Of a DNA stretch of 10,155 nt, positions 6,749 through 10,155 are shown piece by piece. Numbering within the stretch: the stretch's first letter is position 1; every line of letters starts with the position of its first letter. The notes under the pieces were generated by a model. It was not told the DNA's origin. It did no database searches and saw nothing but the letters and a program-made list of their open reading frames with translations. The stretch comes from JACZSB01 sp965372015. GTDB lineage: Bacteria; Fidelibacterota; Marinisomatia; SCGC-AAA003-L08; TS1B11. A program made the translations under genes and the position numbers. The DNA lies in the NCBI GenBank assembly GCA_965372015.1, contig CBDVAP010000112.1, forward strand, positions 1 through 10,155, written 5' to 3'.

Positions 6749-7357
6749 CTATTTTCGAAATTCAATATAAGCAATTTCGCTGCCTTTAATCAAGACCCCA
6801 TCGTTCCCCGGGGCCGGTTCCCAATTACCCTTATCGTCTATAGTGTAGATATCCTGAATGTAAAGGTCTCGCTCTCCTCTGTCATTGGAAGCAAAAGATT
6901 CGTCACCGAGATAACCGGCGAGAGTGGTATCATTTTTTAAGGTGGCAACCACCCAAGCACCTCCGGTGGCGGCGATATTTCGGAATTTAAAATCCCAGGC
7001 CGTTGGGACGGTAGGAATGATGACAATTTCAGGCATGCTCAGCAATTTTTTTATAGAAGGATTACGTACAACACGCCCGATGATTAACCCCATAATTGCC
7101 GGAAAAATAAAGAGAATTGCAAACCAAACAAATCCTGTTACAATTTTGTGCTCGTTGAAATAGGGCTGCTGAAAAATGAGATAAATAAGCCATGACCAAA
7201 TGGCTAAATTGATACTACTTAAAGTTAAATATTTTATATAATTTCTATCAGTACTAGCAGCAGTAGCGGGTATAAACATAGTTATAACAGACGATGTGAT
7301 ATAGCCTGGTACAAGAAATGCAAGAGCGAGAAAGACTGAATCAATGCTATTGAGCAT
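6749..7357 (-). CDS. DUF6338-like membrane protein with soluble C-terminal domain
   Basis: A 202-residue protein from the ATG at 7355-7357, which has TGAGGA (7369-7374) 11 bases upstream; a TTG six codons earlier could also open the frame. Three hydrophobic segments (about 7-29, 44-62 and 72-97) should anchor it in the inner membrane. A roughly 100-residue soluble domain follows, with PTAWDFKF (118-125), AWVVATLKNDTTLAGYLG (134-151), a serine/alanine stretch DESFASN, DLYIQDIY (164-171) and a final GSEIAYIEF. This layout (LVPG in the first helix, TAWD, a small beta domain with G-Y-G and DLY motifs) is what I recall for DUF6338, whose function is unknown. The domain resembles small beta-barrels, but no catalytic residues are evident. 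It is the first gene of a two-gene unit with clearly AT-richer sequence than its neighbours, which suggests horizontal transfer. Confidence 0.75.
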   Translation of the reverse strand: MLNSIDSVFLALAFLVPGYITSSVITMFIPATAASTDRNYIKYLTLSSINLAIWSWLIYLIFQQPYFNEHKIVTGFVWFAILFIFPAIMGLIIGRVVRNPSIKKLLSMPEIVIIPTVPTAWDFKFRNIAATGGAWVVATLKNDTTLAGYLGDESFASNDRGERDLYIQDIYTIDDKGNWEPAPGNDGVLIKGSEIAYIEFRK

Positions 7358-7373
7358 AACCGATTGATTCCTC

Positions 7374-7412
7374 AAGTATGATAAATACTTTCCTTATAAA
7401 GTATATAATGTA
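7374..7412 (-). promoter_or_regulatory. AT-rich control region with three alternating repeat arms before the DUF6338-like gene
   Basis: On the minus strand three arms occur in order: ATACTTT (7398-7404), AAAGTAT (7385-7391) and ATACTT (7374-7379). The middle arm can pair with either neighbour, with a 6-base or a 5-base loop, and the third arm touches the ribosome site TGAGGA. Candidate -10 boxes such as TATACT (7400-7405) lie inside the same stretch, but no convincing -35 is visible. It is probably the promoter/operator of the accessory pair. A protein-binding set of half-sites is as likely as an RNA switch. Confidence 0.4.
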
Positions 7413-7415
7413 CAT

Positions 7416-7478
7416 CTAATTTCGTGCCCCCGCCACATTCAATCTATTTGCCGCCCTTTGTAGGGCCGCCTCCGCCCG
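7416..7478 (-). pseudogene. Duplicated 3' end of atpC
   Basis: The 54 bases at 7425-7478 repeat the end of the intact atpC (7608-7666), differing by two substitutions in one dinucleotide and a 5-base gap. Translated in the atpC frame, the fragment gives RAEAALQRAANRLNVAGARN followed by an in-frame TAG at 7416-7418; the real gene ends RAEAALQRAVNRLNVVGRGQ. No start or upstream atpC coding sequence is attached. It is therefore either the displaced original 3' end of atpC or a copy left by an insertion event. The closeness of the copies shows the event is fairly recent or has been homogenised. Confidence 0.85.
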
Positions 7479-7499
7479 AAACCGTCGCCCTTCGCAATG

Positions 7500-7531
7500 C
7501 TCATGCTTCGAGAGCCTCATGCTTCGAGAAC
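7500..7531. repeat. Two tandem copies of a 16-base unit
   Basis: CTCATGCTTCGAGAGC (7500-7515) is followed directly by CTCATGCTTCGAGAAC (7516-7531), with one difference. The second copy runs on into CTCAGCATG, so it can fold as a CATGCT/AGCATG hairpin. The duplication probably reflects slippage or partial duplication within the palindromic cluster. Confidence 0.75.
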
Positions 7532-7551
7532 CTCAGCATGACAAGGGAGTT

Positions 7552-7578
7552 GTCGCCCTGAGGCACTCGAAGGGCGAC
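7552..7578. repeat. Hairpin downstream of atpC (8-bp GC-rich stem)
   Basis: GTCGCCCT (7552-7559) pairs perfectly with AGGGCGAC (7571-7578) across an 11-base loop. It would form in the RNA about 25 bases after the atpC stop and could stabilise or end the atp transcript. No T-run follows on the minus strand, so it is not called an intrinsic terminator. Confidence 0.6.
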
Positions 7579-7581
7579 CCG

Positions 7582-7609
7582 GCTGACCGCTGACTGCCAA
7601 CTGCTACTG
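7582..7609. repeat. Four degenerate heptamers overlapping the atpC stop
   Basis: On the plus strand the period-7 units are GCTGACC, GCTGACT, GCCAACT and GCTACTG. The last unit contains the complement of the atpC TAG stop (7604-7606). The unbroken spacing of seven and the shared GC-ACT skeleton indicate a decayed tandem array. Confidence 0.55.
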
Positions 7610-8011
7610 CCCCCGCCCCACCACATTCAATCTATTCACCGCCCTTTGTAGGGCCGCCTCCGCCCGGGCGTGATCGACGTCGGGGGTCCGGTCGCCCACC
7701 CGCTCCTTGGCCCTGCCGGCGGCAGCCTTGGCCCGGGCGCTGTCGATATCACTGGCCTCCTCGGCTGTCTCTACCAGTAGCTGCACGCTGCCCGGATGGA
7801 TGTCGGCGTAGCCGCCGTTGGTGGCGAAGAAGCGGTCGCGCTTGCCGGCCGTCACCTTGATCTCCCCCACCGTCAGGCTGATCATGGCCCGGGTGTGCCG
7901 CGCCAGCACCCCAAACAACCCGTCGTCCGAGGGCGCCCGCAGGTAGTCCACCGGCCCGCAGTCGATCACTTTAGTGGGAGTGACGATCTCTAACTGGAAG
8001 GATTCAGGCAC
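7604..8011 (-). CDS. atpC: F1 ATP synthase epsilon subunit
   Basis: A 135-residue epsilon subunit of the F1 rotor stalk, which couples and regulates ATP synthesis on the cytoplasmic face of the membrane. The N-terminal beta-sandwich covers about 1-85, with the family stretch SDDGLFGVLARHTR (28-41) and TNGGYADI (64-71). The C-terminal helical hairpin covers about 88-135 (SARAKAAAGRAKERV and HARAEAALQRAVNRL). Length is normal. The start is the GTG at 8009-8011; the ATG a few bases upstream runs into a stop after four codons in another frame. No good ribosome site is visible, because the upstream spacer is a heptamer array, so translation may depend on coupling to atpD, 56 bases away. The last 18-20 codons exist in a second copy further downstream, and the stop lies inside another heptad array, so the extreme C-terminus (VVGRGQ) may be altered from the ancestral form. 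Confidence 0.95.
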   Translation of the reverse strand: MPESFQLEIVTPTKVIDCGPVDYLRAPSDDGLFGVLARHTRAMISLTVGEIKVTAGKRDRFFATNGGYADIHPGSVQLLVETAEEASDIDSARAKAAAGRAKERVGDRTPDVDHARAEAALQRAVNRLNVVGRGQ

Positions 8012-8016
8012 TAGCC

Positions 8017-8065
8017 ATCATTCGCCATTTAACATTTTTAATTTATCATTTATCATTTATCATTT
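8017..8065. repeat. Seven-copy degenerate heptamer array filling the atpD-atpC spacer
   Basis: Reading on the minus strand, directly after the atpD stop region, there are three exact AAATGAT units (8059-8065, 8052-8058, 8045-8051). Four degenerate ones follow (AAATTAA, AAATGTT, AAATGGC, GAATGAT), ending at 8017. All seven stay in strict period 7, occupying 49 of the 57 bases between the coding regions. Confidence 0.85.
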
Positions 8066-8067
8066 CC

Positions 8068-9462
8068 TCAAGCCCCCATCTTCTTGGCTTTGTCCGGCAC
8101 CTCATCGATGCCGCCGCAGTACATGAAGGCCCCCTCGGGGTATTCGTCCATCTCGCCCTTCAGGATAGCCTCGAACCCCGTCAGGGTGTCCTCCAGTTTT
8201 ACGTAACGGCCGGGCGCGTTGGTGAACGCCTCGGCCACGAAGAAGGGCTGGGAGAGGAAGCGCTGTATGCGCCGCGCCCGGAGCACCACCACCTTGTCCT
8301 CGTCGCTGAGCTCGTCCATGCCCAGGATGGCGATGATGTCCTGCAGGTCGTTGTACTTCTGCAGGATCACCTGTATCTGGCGAGCCAGCTGGTAGTGCCG
8401 CTCGCCGATCACCCGGGGATCGAGTATCCGTGAGGTGGAGGCCAACGGGTCTACCGCCGGGTAGATGCCCAGGTCGGCGATAGAGCGCTCCAGCACGGTG
8501 GTAGCGTCCAAGTGGGCGAAGGCAGTAGCCGGGGCCGGGTCGGTCAGGTCGTCGGCCGGCACGTAAATGGCCTGCACCGAAGTGATCGACCCCTTCTTGG
8601 TCGAGGTAATCCGCTCCTGGAGCTCCCCCATTTCGGTGCCCAGGGTGGGCTGGTAGCCTACCGCCGAGGGCATGCGTCCCAGCAAGGCGGAAACCTCGGA
8701 GCCGGCCTGGGTGAACCGGAAAATGTTATCGATGAACAGTAAGACATCCTTACCCTCCTCGTCGCGGAAGTACTCGGCGGCGGTCAGGCCGGACAGGGCT
8801 ACCCGCAGGCGCGCGCCCGGTGGCTCGTTCATCTGGCCGAAGACCATGGCGGTTTTCTTGATCACCCCCGACTCGGTCATCTCCAGGTAAAGGTCATTGC
8901 CCTCGCGGGTACGCTCGCCCACCCCGGCGAACACCGAATAGCCGCCGTGCTCAGTGGCAATATTGCGAATCAACTCCTGGATGATCACCGTCTTGCCCAC
9001 GCCCGCGCCTCCGAACAACCCGGTCTTGCCACCCTTAGAGAACGGCTCCAGCAGGTCAATCACCTTGATACCGGTCTCCAGCATCTCGGCCGAGGTAGTG
9101 AGCTCGTCGTGGCGGGGTGGCGGGCGGTGGATAGGGTATCGTTTTTTAGTCTTGATCGGTCCCTGGCCGTCAATCGGCTGGCCGGTGACATTGGTCAGCC
9201 GTCCCAGGGTCTCCGGTCCCACCGGCATACTGATGGGCTCACCGGTGTCCACCACCGGCGTACCACGGGTCAGGCCATCGGTGGAATCCATGGCCACCGT
9301 GCGCACCTGGCCCTCACCCAGGTGAAGGGCCACTTCCAGTACCAGGGCGCCGTCCGCCCCGCGATCGATCTCCAGGGCGTGATAAATTTCCGGCCGGTGG
9401 TCGCCCTCGAAGGCCACGTCCACCACCGCACCCATGATCTGGGATATCTTGCCTGTGTTCAT
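8068..9462 (-). CDS. atpD: F1 ATP synthase beta subunit
   Basis: The catalytic subunit of the F1 sector, 464 residues, normal for bacteria. It has an N-terminal beta-barrel (1-80) and Walker A GGAGVGKT (151-158). The catalytic glutamate and adjacent arginine are in GVGERTREGND (Glu183, Arg184). Walker B LLFIDN is at 241-246. GRMPSAVGYQPTL is at 262-274, and PAVDPLASTS (335-344) is the alpha/beta family signature. The DELSEED-type loop is present as DELSDED (383-389). The ATG at 9460-9462 is preceded by a strong AAGGAG ribosome site (9468-9473). A GxxExxY gene with flanking repeats separates it from atpG, so 565 bases lie between atpG and atpD instead of the usual short junction. The good ribosome site would keep translation independent of that insertion, while transcription presumably still reads through from atpG. 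Confidence 0.98.
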   Translation of the reverse strand: MNTGKISQIMGAVVDVAFEGDHRPEIYHALEIDRGADGALVLEVALHLGEGQVRTVAMDSTDGLTRGTPVVDTGEPISMPVGPETLGRLTNVTGQPIDGQGPIKTKKRYPIHRPPPRHDELTTSAEMLETGIKVIDLLEPFSKGGKTGLFGGAGVGKTVIIQELIRNIATEHGGYSVFAGVGERTREGNDLYLEMTESGVIKKTAMVFGQMNEPPGARLRVALSGLTAAEYFRDEEGKDVLLFIDNIFRFTQAGSEVSALLGRMPSAVGYQPTLGTEMGELQERITSTKKGSITSVQAIYVPADDLTDPAPATAFAHLDATTVLERSIADLGIYPAVDPLASTSRILDPRVIGERHYQLARQIQVILQKYNDLQDIIAILGMDELSDEDKVVVLRARRIQRFLSQPFFVAEAFTNAPGRYVKLEDTLTGFEAILKGEMDEYPEGAFMYCGGIDEVPDKAKKMGA

Positions 9463-9483
9463 TCGCTCTCCTTAAACCAACTT

Positions 9484-9511
9484 AACCGCCAAGACGCCAG
9501 GGACGCCAAGG
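9484..9511. repeat. Inverted copy of the CGCCAAGA-type repeat, downstream side of the GxxExxY gene
   Basis: AACCGCCAAGACGCCA (9484-9499) is the exact reverse complement of 9915-9930 and 10005-10020 on the other side of the gene. It is followed by a decayed unit, GGACGCCAAGG (9500-9510). It lies between the atpD ribosome site and the GxxExxY stop. Confidence 0.8.
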
Positions 9512-9512
9512 T

Positions 9513-9950
9513 TCAAGATAATATCACGCGTTTAATGCCCTGCTTCAGAACAGCTACATTGAAATTGATTAGCAAACCCAACGGTAAATCGAGCGCCTTG
9601 AGATATGAAATAACCTGTGCAGTATGAATAGGCGCAAAGGCTTCCACCGTCTTCAGTTCCACTAACAGATTATCGTCAATAATTAGGTCTAAGCGGCCAC
9701 CACCTACCTGGCGGCCTTTGTATAAAACCGGCACAGCTTCCTGGCGTTGGAAGGGAATCTTAAGTAATTCAAGTTCGACGCAAAGTGCCTCTTCGTAAAC
9801 CGATTCGAGGAAACCCGGCCCGAGCGCCCGATGAACTTCCATTGCGGCCCCGATCACTGCACGCGCCAAGTCATCAATCTCTTTAGCAGGTTCACTCATG
9901 ATTCTTGGCGATCTTGGCGTCTTGGCGGTTATCATTGTCAATTTCTTCAT
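9513..9950 (-). CDS. GxxExxY protein, PD-(D/E)XK nuclease-like fold
   Basis: The frame has 145 codons from the ATG at 9948-9950. The core, VIGAAMEVHRALGPGFLES (32-50) into VYEEAL, carries the family motif Gly46-x-x-Glu49-x-x-Tyr52. RLDLII (Asp88) and VELK (Glu98, Lys100) give the D...ExK pattern of the PD-(D/E)XK nuclease superfamily, followed by HTAQVISYLKAL (109-120) and GLLINFNVAVL. The family's function is not established; a nuclease-type fold is implied, not proven activity. Residues 1-17 are encoded by the flanking CGCCAAGA repeat. The ATG at 9897-9899 (MSEPAKEIDDLARAV) gives 128 residues, the usual family size, and may be the true start; against it, AAAGAG lies close to the first ATG and nothing convincing precedes the second. 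It sits between atpG and atpD, where no gene is normally found, and is somewhat more AT-rich than its neighbours. Confidence 0.88.
   Translation of the reverse strand: MKKLTMITAKTPRSPRIMSEPAKEIDDLARAVIGAAMEVHRALGPGFLESVYEEALCVELELLKIPFQRQEAVPVLYKGRQVGGGRLDLIIDDNLLVELKTVEAFAPIHTAQVISYLKALDLPLGLLINFNVAVLKQGIKRVILS
9903..9936. repeat. CGCCAAGA-type repeat at the start of the GxxExxY gene
   Basis: Three tandem 8-9 base units (plus strand CTTGGCGA, TCTTGGCG, TCTTGGCGG) run into GTTATCATT. Positions 9914-9936 are identical over 23 bases to 10004-10026. The block is translated in frame as part of the N-terminus if the upstream ATG is used. Confidence 0.8.
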
Positions 9951-9975
9951 CCGGCTCTTTAGTAATCCTTAATAC

Positions 9976-9995
9976 CCTTTGCGCCTTTGCGGTTC
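9976..9995. repeat. Diverged CGCAAAGG-type repeat
   Basis: The plus strand CCTTTGCGCCTTTGCGGTTC (about 9976-9995) is two octamer units with the same GGTT end as the neighbouring blocks, but with AAA in place of CAA. It is probably an older relative of the same repeat family. Confidence 0.55.
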
Positions 9996-10003
9996 AATAT
10001 GTT

Positions 10004-10026
10004 TTGGCGTCTTGGCGGTTATCATT
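10004..10026. repeat. CGCCAAGA-type repeat abutting the atpG stop
   Basis: A 23-base perfect direct repeat of 9914-9936, beginning one base beyond the atpG stop codon (10028-10030). Its inner 16 bases are also the inverted partner of 9484-9499. Confidence 0.85.
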
Positions 10027-10027
10027 C

Positions 10028-10155
10028 TTACTCCGCCCGCAGGGCTTCTGCGCCGCCCACAATGTCCAGAATTTCCTTGGTGATACCGGCCTGGCGGGCC
10101 TTGTTGTATTCCAGCTGCAGCCGCTCGATCACCTCCCCGGCGTTGTTGGTGGCGT
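10028..10155 (-). CDS. atpG: F1 ATP synthase gamma subunit, C-terminal end (cut by window edge)
   Basis: Only the last 41 codons are visible, from ATNNAGEVIERLQLEY to GGAEALRAE and a TAA at 10028-10030. The pattern NKARQAGITKEILDIVGGAEAL matches the gamma C-terminal helix (typically NRARQAxITxEIxEIVxGAxAL), which runs up the centre of the alpha/beta ring as the rotating shaft. The catalytic-complex gene atpD follows in the same direction after the inserted GxxExxY unit. Identification rests on a short but highly conserved stretch together with the context. Confidence 0.93.
   Translation of the reverse strand, partial: ATNNAGEVIERLQLEYNKARQAGITKEILDIVGGAEALRAE

Larger units (their letters stand above)
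7484..7578. repeat. Palindromic repeat cluster with 11-base terminal inverted repeats
   Basis: GTCGCCCTTCG (7484-7494) and CGAAGGGCGAC (7568-7578) are perfect inverted repeats bounding a 95-base stretch between the two copies of the atpC tail. Inside are two oppositely oriented copies of a 15-base core: CTTCGAGAACCTCAG at 7522-7536 and, on the other strand, CTTCGAGTGCCTCAG at 7558-7572 (13 of 15 identical). The first core is flanked by CATG arms and the second by arms extending GGCGAC. It resembles dispersed hairpin elements seen in intergenic DNA of many bacteria. No protein is encoded. Confidence 0.7.
9484..10026. other. GxxExxY gene cassette bounded by 16-base inverted repeats, inserted in the atp operon
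   Basis: The stretch between atpD and atpG consists of the GxxExxY gene and four repeat blocks built from CGCCAAGA/CGCAAAGG-like octamers. The outer blocks are perfect 16-base inverted repeats (9484-9499 against 10005-10020). No transposase is present, so if this is a mobile unit it is non-autonomous or moved by recombination between repeats. Confidence 0.5.

Noticed and set aside
7416..7520. A 34-codon minus-strand frame beginning MRLSKHEHCEGRRF and running into the duplicated atpC tail
   Set aside because: Its 5' half is palindromic repeat and its 3' half is the duplicated atpC end. There is no ribosome site, so it looks accidental.
7484..7578. CRISPR-like array in the palindromic cluster
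   Set aside because: Repeat units are adjacent or overlapping with no regular unique spacers, and no cas genes are present.
7425..7666. Classical integrase att sites from a genomic island at atpC
   Set aside because: Only about 130 bases separate the two tail copies and no integrase is encoded, so a full island between them is not supported; the duplication is reported instead as a separate finding.
8947..9627. Plus-strand frame of 226 codons across the start of atpD and into the GxxExxY gene
   Set aside because: It spans two confirmed minus-strand genes and the repeat between them (visible as NRQDARDAK), so it is a shadow frame.

Overview
The window is a compact, GC-rich bacterial chromosome segment in which every gene I can support reads on the minus strand. 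Housekeeping genes dominate, and the accessory material is squeezed into the junctions around the F1 ATP synthase genes. No gene identifies the host. The bacterial-type AspRS, the split atp cluster, the fatty-acid/branched-chain enzyme operon and the repeat-filled intergenic spacers fit an uncultured environmental lineage, perhaps near the FCB or Marinimicrobia-like groups, but that placement is a weak inference.

In transcription order (high to low coordinates) the window opens with the 3' end of atpG (10028-10155). A GxxExxY-family gene (9513-9950) follows, set among inverted and direct copies of an AACCGCCAAGACGCCA-type repeat; this unit interrupts the usual atpG-atpD junction. Next come atpD (8068-9462) and atpC (7604-8011). 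The spacer between them is almost entirely a seven-copy degenerate heptamer array (8017-8065).

Downstream of atpC is a 246-base spacer. It holds a second heptad array overlapping the atpC stop, a cluster of related palindromes (7484-7578), a duplicated copy of the atpC 3' end (7416-7478), and an AT-rich regulatory region. That region leads into a two-gene accessory unit: a three-helix membrane protein that looks like DUF6338 (6749-7357) and a 101-residue charged, probably coiled-coil protein (6430-6735). Base composition and flanking repeats suggest this pair was acquired. A convincing intrinsic terminator (6361-6390) closes it.

Then follow aspS (4572-6344, possibly the non-discriminating type), phoH (3561-4505, start codon inside a perfect inverted repeat), and an acyl-CoA/amino-acid catabolic operon: thiolase (2347-3534), 3-hydroxybutyryl-CoA dehydrogenase (1356-2219), short-chain acyl-CoA dehydrogenase (201-1346) and the 5' part of a leucine-type amino-acid dehydrogenase (1-195). 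These last four could jointly oxidise short-chain or branched-chain acyl-CoA and feed the 2-oxoacid/amino-acid pool. No enoyl-CoA hydratase is present in the window.

I saw no tRNA, rRNA, CRISPR array, transposase or integrase. The most interesting material is the layered repeat structure around atpC and the GxxExxY cassette inside the atp operon, rather than a complete multi-gene system.
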